64,000 nt of DNA, taken from the NCBI RefSeq assembly GCF_003347515.1, contig NZ_QEII01000272.1:62001-126000 (forward strand), given 5' to 3'. This DNA is from Rhodoferax ferrireducens (GTDB lineage: Bacteria; Pseudomonadota; Gammaproteobacteria; Burkholderiales; Burkholderiaceae_C). Every line of letters begins with the position of its first letter. Position 1 is the first letter of the stretch. The notes under the pieces were generated by a model that ran no database searches, was not told the origin of the DNA, and was given only the letters and a program-made list of their open reading frames with translations. Shown piece after piece: positions 1-7,225 of the stretch. Both the position numbers and the translations under genes were made by a program.

Positions 1-220
1 AGCACTTGACCGTTCAAAGCCTGCTGGGGTTTCTGAAATCATCACCTGGCTCCCAGCTTATCCAATACACCTACGGCCTGGGCGCCCCATTCAGCGCACC
101 TTCCGGTTTCAAGTGGCAGCAGGTAAAGTGGGTGTTTGCAAATATTCCGCCCGCCTGTATTTGGGTTCTCACCAAAACAGTTGACTAGCGAAACGCATTT
201 GCCGGGGCCCCGACAATTTC

Positions 221-565
221 ATGTACGAATCAAAAGCACAAGCCCCTCTTTCTCACGTTCACTTTGCCCGGCGCCTGCTTTTCCATGTGCTGCTTGCGCT
301 GGGTCTGCTCAGTGTGTCTCTTGGCGTTGGCATGGTTGGTTACTCCCATTACGAGCGTTTCTCGGTGCTCGACGCCTTCCTTAATTCAGCGATGCTCTTG
401 GGTGGCATGGGGCCGGTCAATCCGCCTGTCAGTGCGGGAGGCAAGCTCTTTGCCGGCCTGTATGCTTTGTACGCGGGCCTTGTTTTTATTGTCACCGCCG
501 CCCTGGTTTTTACGCCGATCGTGCACCGCGTTCTTCACAAGTTTCATTGGGACGAGAAGCCGTGA
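221..565 (+). CDS. Small two-helix membrane protein resembling a K+ channel pore module
   Basis: A 114-residue protein of unknown function. Two hydrophobic helices are visible, at about residues 20-42 and 82-103. Between them lies a short hydrophobic stretch (residues about 61-71, AMLLGGMGPV) followed by NPP. This helix - re-entrant loop - helix layout, with a glycine-rich loop before a proline, is that of two-helix potassium channel subunits. The canonical TVGYGD filter is missing and GGMGPV stands in its place, so ion conduction is not shown. No clear ribosome binding site precedes the ATG. The gene ends 2 bp before a convergent lipoprotein gene. Membrane location is well supported; a channel role is only inference. 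Confidence 0.72.
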   Translation: MYESKAQAPLSHVHFARRLLFHVLLALGLLSVSLGVGMVGYSHYERFSVLDAFLNSAMLLGGMGPVNPPVSAGGKLFAGLYALYAGLVFIVTAALVFTPIVHRVLHKFHWDEKP

Positions 566-567
566 AC

Positions 568-750
568 TCATTCGTCATCGTCGCTGTCCGGTATGAGCAC
601 ATCGGCCACCGCTCCGACGGCCTTGGCTGTGATTTTCACGCCGGTTGCCACCACTGTGACAGCGGCATCGGCGATGGCCACGACCGCACAAGCCTGAATC
701 ATCAGGACCAGGCCGACACTGATGAGCAATCGGGTTAGTTTGAATTTCAT
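568..750 (-). CDS. Small lipoprotein of unknown function
   Basis: A 60-residue protein starting MKFKLTRLL. A hydrophobic signal runs to a lipobox-like LMIQAC, so the cysteine at about residue 20 would be lipidated after cleavage and the product anchored in a membrane. The mature part is short, rich in Ala and Val, and ends in the acidic tail DSDDDE. The ATG lies just past the stop codon of the VanZ-like gene, so the two are probably co-transcribed. A start 21 bases further upstream exists but would put charged residues before the signal. Similar tiny Ala/Val-rich lipoproteins are common in Proteobacteria and have no known role. Confidence 0.72.
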   Translation of the reverse strand: MKFKLTRLLISVGLVLMIQACAVVAIADAAVTVVATGVKITAKAVGAVADVLIPDSDDDE

Positions 751-752
751 GG

Positions 753-1112
753 TCAGTCTCGCATCTTCCATAGCATGCGAACCGCATACAGGGTCAAGCT
801 ACCGATCAGCAAGCCTACGATGTCAGCCAACCAGTCCAGCAAGTCCCCTTGACGCCAGCCGCTTAGCGCTTGAGCGCACTCGATACCGGCCCCAAACAGC
901 ACCAAGCCGACGAGCAAGGATAAAGTGCGACCCGGATAAGCCAGCAGCCCCAAAAATGCAAGCGCAGCGAACCCCAGTGCGTGCTGAGCTTTGTCCCAAA
1001 AGTGGAGTTCCGAGGGCAGTTGATCGACCGGAACGAGCGACAGCCACAATGTGACCAACACCAGCGTCCAGAACGACAACTTATAGTGAACAGAAAAATT
1101 TGGCCGATTCAT
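753..1112 (-). CDS. VanZ-like family membrane protein
   Basis: A 119-residue protein with about four membrane helices. The family pattern is clear: a WDKAQHALGFAALAF segment after the first helix and loop (residues about 39-53), then IECAQ followed by RQGDLLDWLADIVG (about 87-100), matching the conserved H and Q-x-DxxD motifs of VanZ-like proteins. VanZ itself gives low-level teicoplanin resistance, but most chromosomal members in Proteobacteria have no assigned function. The gene precedes the small lipoprotein gene with almost no gap. Its start lies about 70 bp downstream of the terminator of the tRNA-Asn genes, so it probably has its own promoter. Confidence 0.85.
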   Translation of the reverse strand: MNRPNFSVHYKLSFWTLVLVTLWLSLVPVDQLPSELHFWDKAQHALGFAALAFLGLLAYPGRTLSLLVGLVLFGAGIECAQALSGWRQGDLLDWLADIVGLLIGSLTLYAVRMLWKMRD

Positions 1113-1178
1113 ACGCTGCGCTTGTGATGGGTACCAGGAAGGATCTTGAGAGAGGTGTCTAGAATTTTGACCCGGAAA

Positions 1179-1211
1179 TAAAAAAGCACCTAAGCTTGTG
1201 ACTTAAGTGCT
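1179..1211 (-). terminator. Rho-independent terminator after the downstream tRNA-Asn
   Basis: Read on the minus strand, AGCACTTAAG and CTTAGGTGCT pair in a 10-bp stem (one G-T pair) around a 7-base loop, followed by TTTTTATTT. It begins 9 bp after the tRNA 3' end. Confidence 0.8.
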
Positions 1212-1219
1212 ATTTATTT

Positions 1220-1295
1220 TGGCTCCTCGACCTGGGCTCGAACCAGGGACCTACGGATTAACAGTCCGGCGCTCTACCAACTGAGCTATCGAGGA
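1220..1295 (-). tRNA. tRNA-Asn (GTT), copy 2
   Basis: A 76-base cloverleaf with encoded CCA. The acceptor arms TCCTCGA and TCGAGGA pair fully, the anticodon loop is CTGTTAA (anticodon GTT) and the T arm contains GGTTCGAGCC. It is identical to the copy at 1366-1441; the 146-bp offset indicates a tandem duplication. Confidence 0.97.
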
Positions 1296-1312
1296 ATATA
1301 AAACTCTAAATT

Positions 1313-1350
1313 TCAAAAAATTCAAAGGCCTTCCGAAGAAGGCCTTTGAA
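1313..1350 (-). terminator. Rho-independent terminator between the two tRNA-Asn genes
   Basis: A perfect 12-bp inverted repeat (TTCAAAGGCCTT / AAGGCCTTTGAA) closes a 6-base loop and is followed on the minus strand by TTTTTTG. It separates the tandem tRNA-Asn genes, so the downstream copy needs its own promoter or read-through. Confidence 0.8.
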
Positions 1351-1365
1351 ACTGACACTGTATTC

Positions 1366-1441
1366 TGGCTCCTCGACCTGGGCTCGAACCAGGGACCTAC
1401 GGATTAACAGTCCGGCGCTCTACCAACTGAGCTATCGAGGA
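1366..1441 (-). tRNA. tRNA-Asn (GTT), copy 1
   Basis: The same 76-base sequence as the tRNA at 1220-1295: anticodon GTT, encoded CCA, fully paired acceptor stem. This copy is transcribed first, and a strong hairpin terminator lies 16 bp after it. Confidence 0.97.
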
Positions 1442-1452
1442 ATAAGCCTTAA

Positions 1453-1458
1453 ATTATA
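1453..1458 (-). promoter_or_regulatory. Probable -10 box of the tRNA-Asn promoter
   Basis: The minus strand reads TATAAT here, a consensus -10 hexamer ending 11 bp before the tRNA 5' end. I cannot find a good -35 hexamer at the usual spacing, so the promoter is likely but incomplete. Confidence 0.5.
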
Positions 1459-1561
1459 GCTTCATTTTTTGAGGTGCCCGTGCCTGCGGATGACGATTCA
1501 TTTGAAACCCGGTCCAGCCATCCATTGCTCGCATCGGACACGAATTCCCGGATAATCCGAA

Positions 1562-1645
1562 CTCGCTAGAGGTGTCACCTGCGGGTGACTGAGACATACT
1601 CTTTGAACCTGATCTGGGTCGTGCCAGCGTAGGGAAGCTTCTTCC
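1562..1645 (+). ncRNA. TPP riboswitch (THI element) before thiM
   Basis: The conserved THI-box segments occur in order: GAGGTG..., GTGACTGAGA, then TTTGAACCTGATCTGGGT and CCAGCGTAGGGAAGC. CTGAGA is the pyrimidine-binding part and GGGT-CCAGCG-AGGGA the pyrophosphate-binding part of the known thiamine pyrophosphate aptamer. The aptamer ends 19-43 bp before the two possible thiM starts. That leaves no room for a long separate terminator and suggests control of translation initiation; this last point is inference. Confidence 0.93.
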
Positions 1646-1687
1646 ACTGCTCTCGTCTGGCCCATGTCGTACCTGTTATGGAATTAC

Positions 1688-2521
1688 ATGGCCACGAATC
1701 TCTCTTTTCCCGATCTTTGGTCTGACGTGGTCGCCGTGCGCGAACGTGCGCCGCTGGTGCACAACATCACGAATCTGGTGGCCATCAATTTCAACGCCAA
1801 CGTTCTGCTGGCTGCCGGTGCTTCACCAGTGATGGCCCATGCCCATGAGGAAGTGGCGGACATGGCGGGCATTGCCCAAGCCTTGGTGCTTAACATCGGC
1901 ACGCTCGATCCCTACTGGATTGAGAGCATGCGACTGGCCCTGGTCGCCGCATCCGGGCGCGGCATTCCCGTGGTGTTGGACCCGGTGGGCGCAGGCGCGA
2001 CGCCGTATCGCAACAAGAGCATTGAACTTCTCTTGAACACGGCTTTGCCGACCGTGGTGCGAGGCAATGGCTCGGAGATCATGAGCGTGGCGGGTATCGC
2101 AGTGCAGACCCGTGGTGTGGACAGCAGTACCGGGGCCAACGATGCACTGGACGCGGCCCAGGGACTTGTCCAGAGGACTCAGGGCGTTGTCTGCGTCAGC
2201 GGACAAACCGACCACATTCTTGGCGCGCAACGGCGTTGGGCACGCCTGTCCAACGGGCACGCATGGATGACCAAGATCACCGGCGTGGGTTGCTCGGCCA
2301 CGGCGCTTGTCGGGGCTTTTTGCGCCGTGCAGCCGGATGCCTGGCGGGCCACGGTGGCGGCGATGGCATTGCTTGGCGTGGCCGGTGAAGTAGCCGCTGA
2401 AAAAGTCATGACACGCGCTGGCGGTGTGGGCAGCCTGCAGATGGCATTGCTGGATGAGCTGCAATTGCTTGATCAGGCGACGTTCGAACAACGTCTGAAG
2501 CTGGAAGTCGCCGAGTGGTAG
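1688..2521 (+). CDS. thiM: Hydroxyethylthiazole kinase ThiM
   Basis: Phosphorylates 4-methyl-5-(2-hydroxyethyl)thiazole, so thiazole can be salvaged for thiamine synthesis. Family motifs are clear: PLVHNITN near residues 22-29, [10 protein letters not shown] at about 95-104, VRGNGSEI at about 123-130, and the glycine-rich [15 protein letters not shown] near 196-210, where the cysteine corresponds to the catalytic Cys of ThiM. I chose this ATG because GGA lies 5 bases before it and it gives 277 residues, near family length. An in-frame ATG at 1664 has no visible ribosome binding site. The gene follows a TPP riboswitch and overlaps thiE by a few bases. Confidence 0.93.
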   Translation: MATNLSFPDLWSDVVAVRERAPLVHNITNLVAINFNANVLLAAGASPVMAHAHEEVADMAGIAQALVLNIGTLDPYWIESMRLALVAASGRGIPVVLDPVGAGATPYRNKSIELLLNTALPTVVRGNGSEIMSVAGIAVQTRGVDSSTGANDALDAAQGLVQRTQGVVCVSGQTDHILGAQRRWARLSNGHAWMTKITGVGCSATALVGAFCAVQPDAWRATVAAMALLGVAGEVAAEKVMTRAGGVGSLQMALLDELQLLDQATFEQRLKLEVAEW

Positions 2522-3177
2522 ATGCGATAGCGAAAACAACACGGGGCGTGCCCTTGCAGGCGCTACGCCTGTATTTGGTCACCGATCAGTTCTGCGCCGG
2601 AGGCCGCACGCTCACCGATGTCGTCGCGGCGGCTGTGCAAGGTGGCGTCACCTGTGTTCAGTTGCGTGAGAAGCTGCTCAATACCCGCGATTTCTTGGCT
2701 CAGGCACTGTTGTTGAAGGCGCTGCTGGCTCCGCACGGCATTCCGCTGGTGATCAACGACCGCATCGACGTTGCGTTGGCCTGCGGTGCGCAGGGCGTGC
2801 ACCTGGGGCAGGGTGATATGCCCGTGGCGCAGGCGCGTCGGTTGCTGCCCCCGGATGTATTCATCGGCTTGTCGGTGGAGACGATGGACGACGTTGTGCG
2901 CAGTGCCTTGCTTTCGGTGGACTACCTCGGGGTGAGTCCGATTCATGCCACGCCGACCAAAACGGATACCCAGACGCCCTGGGGACTGGACGGCTTGCGC
3001 CAGGTCCGGTCTGCGACTGCCTTGCCGCTGGTGGCCATTGGTGGCATCCACGCCGGCAATGCGCGTGCGGTGTTGGCGGCCGGAGCCGACGGACTGGCCG
3101 TGGTCAGTGCGCTGTGTTCGGCACCCGATCCCCGGGCTGCTGCGGTGGCACTGAGAAAACTCATGGATTCGGACTGA
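2515..3177 (+). CDS. thiE: Thiamine phosphate synthase ThiE (first copy)
   Basis: Joins HMP-pyrophosphate to thiazole phosphate to make thiamine phosphate, on a TIM-barrel fold. Visible motifs: LYLVTDQ (about 19-25), VQLREK (48-53), VINDR (79-83), GVHLGQGDM (94-102), a phosphate-binding SPIHATPTK (about 140-149) and VAIGGI (about 173-178). At 220 residues it has the normal length. The GTG start overlaps the end of thiM, so the two are translationally coupled. A second ThiE-like gene lies at 4165-5097 in the other riboswitch unit. This copy is the more canonical of the two. Confidence 0.93.
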   Translation: MVDAIAKTTRGVPLQALRLYLVTDQFCAGGRTLTDVVAAAVQGGVTCVQLREKLLNTRDFLAQALLLKALLAPHGIPLVINDRIDVALACGAQGVHLGQGDMPVAQARRLLPPDVFIGLSVETMDDVVRSALLSVDYLGVSPIHATPTKTDTQTPWGLDGLRQVRSATALPLVAIGGIHAGNARAVLAAGADGLAVVSALCSAPDPRAAAVALRKLMDSD

Positions 3178-3183
3178 TTCCGT

Positions 3184-3276
3184 TTCCAAATCATTCGTGT
3201 CTAGGCGCGAAGCCGCAGGCAGTGCAGTAGCACGACAAGGCGAAGCAACAACGACACGGATGATTTAGAAATGGAA
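3184..3276. repeat. Imperfect palindromic intergenic element between thiE and thiD
   Basis: Arms AAATCATTCGTGTC and GACACGGATGATTT pair over 14 bp with one mismatch, and weaker pairing extends outward (TTTCC / GAAATGG). Between them lies about 50 bp rich in GCGAAG/CGACAAGG-type repeats. It fills the whole gap before the thiD leader. It is unrelated to the AATAGCT...GGGCTAG family found elsewhere in the window. There is no transposase and no T-run, so it looks like a small non-coding repeat or RNA-processing element rather than a terminator. Confidence 0.5.
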
Positions 3277-3314
3277 TGAGATCAAAAACCGGCAGCACAA
3301 GAGAATTGACAACG

Positions 3315-4154
3315 ATGAATGCATTTAAATTCGAGTACCCCAGAGTCCTGTCCATCGCGGGCTCCGACAGTGGCGGCGGTGCGGGCATCCAGGCCGATCT
3401 GAAAACATTTTCAGCGCTGGGTTGCTACGGCATGACGGCCATCACCGCACTCACGGCACAAAACACCTGTGGCGTGCGCGCCATTCACGGTGTGCCGCCG
3501 CAGATGCTGCGCGACCAGATTGACGCCGTGCTGGAGGACATCGGTGCCGATGCGGTCAAGATCGGCATGCTGCATGCGCCGGAAATTGTGCGTACCGTGG
3601 CCGAAGCCATTGACCGGTATGCTCTGAAAAACGTCGTGTTCGACCCTGTGATGGTGGCCACCAGTGGTGCGGTGTTGATTGACGACACCGCCGTGGATGT
3701 CTTGGTGCGTGAGCTATTTCCCCGCGTGGCGGTGATCACCCCCAACCTGGATGAAGCGGCGCTGCTGGTGGGACACCCATTGAGGTCTGCGCAAGACATG
3801 GAGCAGGCTGCACTGGCCTTGCTGGACAAAGGCGCGCGTGCGGTCTTGCTCAAAGGTGGACATTTGCCGGGCGACACCGTGATTGATTTGCTGGTGACTG
3901 ATACGGGTGAGAAATACTGGATGCAGGCTGCGCGCATTCACAGTCCCAACACCCACGGCACCGGCTGCACGCTCTCCAGTGCCGTGGCCGCCCATCTGGC
4001 CCTGGGCGCTCCGCTGCTGGATGCGGTGCAGCATGCCCGGATCTATGTGCGGGAGGCTTTGCAGGCTGGGGCGCAGGTACGCACCGGCAAGTGCAGCGGC
4101 CCGCTCAACCACGGCTATGCGCCTGTGGCCATGCGCCTTAAAACCTTGGGTTAA
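3315..4154 (+). CDS. thiD: Hydroxymethylpyrimidine / phosphomethylpyrimidine kinase ThiD
   Basis: Phosphorylates HMP twice to HMP-pyrophosphate, the pyrimidine half of thiamine. It is a ribokinase-fold enzyme of 280 residues. SIAGSDSGGGAGIQADLK at about 13-30 is the ThiD signature, DPVMVATSGAVL lies near 110-121, and the anion-hole motif GTGCTLSSA with its cysteine lies near 215-223. The ATG at 3315 has a GAGA about ten bases upstream and removes a 13-residue extension unlike the family. It follows thiE after a palindromic spacer and probably shares the thiM transcript. It ends 10 bp before the convergent thiE2. Confidence 0.93.
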   Translation: MNAFKFEYPRVLSIAGSDSGGGAGIQADLKTFSALGCYGMTAITALTAQNTCGVRAIHGVPPQMLRDQIDAVLEDIGADAVKIGMLHAPEIVRTVAEAIDRYALKNVVFDPVMVATSGAVLIDDTAVDVLVRELFPRVAVITPNLDEAALLVGHPLRSAQDMEQAALALLDKGARAVLLKGGHLPGDTVIDLLVTDTGEKYWMQAARIHSPNTHGTGCTLSSAVAAHLALGAPLLDAVQHARIYVREALQAGAQVRTGKCSGPLNHGYAPVAMRLKTLG

Positions 4155-4164
4155 TTCGGTCGAA

Positions 4165-5097
4165 TCAGGTTCTTGCGTAGATCAATTCCTGCAGACTGGC
4201 GGCCACTTCTTCAGGCTGTTCAGCGGCGACCAAGGCCCGCACCACGGCCACCGAACCGACACCACTGCGTAAAACCTCTTGCAGCCGGCTACCGTCAATG
4301 CCACCGATGGCCACCAGCGGGTAGTCGCGCATCAGCCGCGCGTAGGCATGCAGCCGTTCTGTACCTTGCGGTGCGGTCACCATGCGTTTGAGCGTGGTGG
4401 GGAATACTGCGCCCATGGCCACGTAGCTTGGGCTGAAGCGGTCGGCGCGCAGCATCTCGGCGTAGCCATGGCTGCTCAGACCGAGGCGCAGCCCGGCGGC
4501 CCGGATGATTTGCAAATCCGCCGCGTCCATGTCTTCCTGCCCCAGGTGCACGCCATAGGCGCCCGCGTCTATCGCGGCTTGCCAGTGGTCATTGATGAAG
4601 AGCAGGGCGTCCGTGCCCTGAACGGCCTTAACGGCCGCGCGCACCTCATGCGCAATGGCGCTGGCGTCATCAGACTTGAAGCGCAGCTGGACCGTGGGAA
4701 CACCGGCCCGAGCCATGCGGCTCACCCATGCCACATCCGGCAACACCGCGTACAGGCCCAGTTGGCGCGGGCAAGCGGCGAACGCATCCTCACGGGGCCA
4801 CGGGCGCATGCCGAAGTCCTGCGCTTCGTCGGGCCACGCGTCTGCATTGAATTGACCGATGCGCTCCGTCATGGCCTGCCACGCCTTGGCAACGCATTCG
4901 GCATCCGCTTCGATGAAGCCCAGATTCAGGCAGGCCTGTTTGGCGGCGCGGTAGACCGGCGCGTCGCTGCTGAAGATAGCCGTGGCCGTTGTGTTGGCGA
5001 TCGAGCCTGCCGCATCAGGTAACGCCAGGTCTTGGTGCGCCGTGATGATCGCCTGCACCCGCGCATTGTGTGTGTTCATGCTTATCAAGTTGCTCAT
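4165..5097 (-). CDS. thiE: Second thiamine phosphate synthase-like protein with N-terminal extension
   Basis: A 310-residue protein whose last 200 residues are a ThiE barrel: VQLRFK, LFINDH, GVHLGQEDM, GLSSHG, a phosphate-loop-like GAVFPTTLK, and LVAIGGI. Before it lies about 100 residues with no motif I recognise (it includes AVYRAAKQACLNLGF and WPREDAF segments). Usual ThiE proteins are about 210 residues. The INDR motif is INDH here, so activity should not be taken for granted. The ATG overlaps the thiG stop (ATGA), placing it last in the cytX-thiO-thiS-thiG unit. It could be the thiamine phosphate synthase of this unit or a TenI-like paralogue. Confidence 0.85.
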   Translation of the reverse strand: MSNLISMNTHNARVQAIITAHQDLALPDAAGSIANTTATAIFSSDAPVYRAAKQACLNLGFIEADAECVAKAWQAMTERIGQFNADAWPDEAQDFGMRPWPREDAFAACPRQLGLYAVLPDVAWVSRMARAGVPTVQLRFKSDDASAIAHEVRAAVKAVQGTDALLFINDHWQAAIDAGAYGVHLGQEDMDAADLQIIRAAGLRLGLSSHGYAEMLRADRFSPSYVAMGAVFPTTLKRMVTAPQGTERLHAYARLMRDYPLVAIGGIDGSRLQEVLRSGVGSVAVVRALVAAEQPEEVAASLQELIYART

Positions 5098-5909
5098 GCC
5101 TGATGCCAAAACGGCGTGCCCAACACTGGCGTGCTGGCTTGCGCGGCGTGCTGCTCCGTCATGGTGCCTGACAGAAAAGCATCACGCCCCGCCTGGGTCG
5201 CACTGGCGAAAGCGCCCGCCATGCCGATGGGGTCCTGCGCCAGCGCAACCGCCGTGTTGAGCAGCACGCCATCAAACCCCCACTCCATCACTTGGCAGGC
5301 GTGCGAGGGCAGCCCCAGTCCTGCATCCACGAGCATGGGTACCGACAGGCGCTCCCGCAGAGTGCGCAGGGCGTAGGGGTTGATGGGGCCTTTGCCGGTG
5401 CCGATGGGTGCCGCCCACGGCATGATGGCCTGGCAACCCACGTCCACCAGGCGCTGGCACAGCACCAGGTCTTCGGTGCAATACGGCAGCACCTGGAATC
5501 CGTCCTTGATCAGCCGGCTGGCGGCATCGACCAGGTTCAGGGTATCGGGCTGCAAGGTGTAGTCGTCACCGATGAGCTCCAGCTTGATCCAGGGCGTGTT
5601 GAACACTTCGCGTGCCATCTGGGCGGTCGTGATGACTTCCTGCACGCTGTGGCAGCCGGCGGTGTTGGGCAGCACCGGCACATCCAGTTCGCGCAACATG
5701 TCCCAGAAGCGGTTGGGTGCGTCATGGGCGCTGACATTCTGTCGGCGTAGCGAGGCGGTGAGCATGGCCGGTTGCGCCTTGCGCACCGCCGCTTCCAGTA
5801 CATGGGGCGACGGGTAGCGGGAGGTGCCCAGCAGCAGGCGGCTTGAGAAGGTCTGGCCGTACAGAACCAGGGGGTCGGCAGACGTGGCGGTGTGGTGTTC
5901 AGCGGTCAT
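5094..5909 (-). CDS. thiG: Thiazole synthase ThiG
   Basis: Forms the thiazole phosphate ring from deoxyxylulose phosphate, dehydroglycine and sulfur carried by ThiS. At 271 residues it has family length. Visible motifs: LLLGTSRYPS (26-35), the Schiff-base lysine in PWIKLELIGD (Lys109), VLPYCTEDLVLC, the phosphate-binding MPWAAPIGTGKGPINP, and VDAGLGLPSHA followed by GFDGVLLNTAVA. It lies 12 bp after thiS and overlaps thiE2 by ATGA. The dehydroglycine comes from ThiO in the same unit, as in Bacillus-type thiamine synthesis. Confidence 0.95.
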   Translation of the reverse strand: MTAEHHTATSADPLVLYGQTFSSRLLLGTSRYPSPHVLEAAVRKAQPAMLTASLRRQNVSAHDAPNRFWDMLRELDVPVLPNTAGCHSVQEVITTAQMAREVFNTPWIKLELIGDDYTLQPDTLNLVDAASRLIKDGFQVLPYCTEDLVLCQRLVDVGCQAIMPWAAPIGTGKGPINPYALRTLRERLSVPMLVDAGLGLPSHACQVMEWGFDGVLLNTAVALAQDPIGMAGAFASATQAGRDAFLSGTMTEQHAAQASTPVLGTPFWHQA

Positions 5910-5921
5910 GGTGTGTCCCGG

Positions 5922-6119
5922 TTAGCCCCCGGTCACCGGGGTGATGATGTCAATACGGTCGTCGGCTTGCAGCAGTTTTTGCGCGTACTGCGTGTTGGGA
6001 ACAAATTGCAGGTTCACCGCCGCGGCAAAAGGTGGCCGCGCCTTCAGCCGTGCGACGGCATCGGCCAGTGTCGCACCGGCCGGCAGTTCGTGTGGCACCT
6101 GGTTGATAAAGACTTGCAT
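5922..6119 (-). CDS. thiS: Sulfur carrier protein ThiS
   Basis: A 65-residue ubiquitin-like carrier. Its C-terminal TGG tail is the family hallmark: the last glycine is adenylated and then thiocarboxylated so that sulfur can be passed to ThiG. Mid-protein features include LPAGATLADAVA and DRIDIITPVTGG. I use the start MQVFINQ, just after the thiO stop; an alternative ATG six codons earlier would overlap thiO. No ThiF-type adenylyltransferase is in the window, so that partner must be encoded elsewhere. Confidence 0.93.
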   Translation of the reverse strand: MQVFINQVPHELPAGATLADAVARLKARPPFAAAVNLQFVPNTQYAQKLLQADDRIDIITPVTGG

Positions 6120-6123
6120 GGGC

Positions 6124-7203
6124 TCAAGTGTCGGCATTCTGGATGGACACGGAAAACCTGTTCGCCAGCAGTGACGTATTGGTTTGGAACAGCTCCATCA
6201 CCACATCCAGCATGGCCGGGCCGATCAGATAACCATGCCGGTAGAGGCCGTTGATTTGCATGACGCGTTCGCCAAGCCGGCGAATGGAGGGCAGGTTGTT
6301 GGGCAAGGCGGGGCGGCATTGGGTCACCAGATCCACGATCCGCGCTTCGGCAAAACCGCTGTCGACCGTATAGGCGGCGCTGAGCAATTCCAGCGTGGAG
6401 CGCACGCTGATTGGCGACAGGTCGTCGGATTCAATCTCGGTGGCGCCGATCACAAAATAACCCTCCTGCTTGGGCGCAATATAGATCGGGTAACGGGGAT
6501 GAACGAGGCGCGTCGGGCGAGACAGTTTCACCTCCGGCGCCAGCAAGGTGATGACTTCACCACGCACTCCGCGCAGCGCGGGCCATTGCGCGCGCGCACC
6601 CACGCCACGGCAGTCAAACACCCAGTCCGGTTGCCCGGGTGCGCCCGGCGAAAAGTCCCCCGGCGCACGTGGGCTGTCCCAGTTCAGTTTGACATCCAGG
6701 CGTTGCAGCTGGTGCAGCATGGCCGCCAGCAGCTGGTGGTTGTCCAGTTGTCCTTCGCCCGGCAGGTAAAGACCCTGAGGAAACCGGGTTCCCAGCGAGG
6801 GCTCCAGTTCCGCGAGTCCCTGGGCGTCGAGGCGCTGCGCCTTCGGCAGCATGGGCAACGACAGACTGGTGGCATCGAGTTGGCGCGAAAACCGGTCTGC
6901 CTCCGCCGCGTCCTGCCGATGCCACAACACCAGCGTGCCCTGCTGCTGAAAATAGACCGGCTCATCAAGCTGTGCAATCAGCTCCGGCCAGCGGGCGAGC
7001 CCATGGACGCCCATTTCCACCACGCTGGTTTCCGTGATGGCCGACTCCGCCAGAGGCGCCAGCATGGCGGCGGCAGCGCGGGCGGCCGAGTTCAGCGCCT
7101 CCGGGCCACCGGCATCAAACAGCTCCAGTTGATGACCCATACGCGCGAGTTGGCATGCCAGCAGACGACCCATCAGGCCTGCGCCCAGAATAACTATGTT
7201 CAT
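6124..7203 (-). CDS. thiO: Glycine oxidase ThiO (FAD-dependent)
   Basis: Oxidises glycine to the imine (dehydroglycine) used by ThiG. It belongs to the D-amino acid oxidase / DadA fold. An N-terminal Rossmann motif, IVILGAGLMGRLLA (about 3-16), binds FAD. Later segments typical of the family are GEGQLDNHQLL, VFDCRGVGAR, GEVITL, HPRYPIYIAPKQEGYFVIGAT and the C-terminal INGLYRHGYLIGPAM. The length of 359 residues is normal. It lies between cytX and thiS in the TPP-controlled unit. Confidence 0.93.
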   Translation of the reverse strand: MNIVILGAGLMGRLLACQLARMGHQLELFDAGGPEALNSAARAAAAMLAPLAESAITETSVVEMGVHGLARWPELIAQLDEPVYFQQQGTLVLWHRQDAAEADRFSRQLDATSLSLPMLPKAQRLDAQGLAELEPSLGTRFPQGLYLPGEGQLDNHQLLAAMLHQLQRLDVKLNWDSPRAPGDFSPGAPGQPDWVFDCRGVGARAQWPALRGVRGEVITLLAPEVKLSRPTRLVHPRYPIYIAPKQEGYFVIGATEIESDDLSPISVRSTLELLSAAYTVDSGFAEARIVDLVTQCRPALPNNLPSIRRLGERVMQINGLYRHGYLIGPAMLDVVMELFQTNTSLLANRFSVSIQNADT

Positions 7204-7225
7204 GTTTCGTTCTCCGTTGACGATT

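Noticed and set aside
1..220. Two plus-strand frames open from the window edge to about 186
   Set aside because: Neither shows a recognisable protein or a start signal. They may be the end of a gene outside the window, but nothing supports a call.
5915..5945. TTAGCCCCCGGTCACCGGGG near the thiS stop, resembling part of the dispersed element
   Set aside because: It encodes the conserved ThiS C-terminus TGG and lacks the AATAGCT half.
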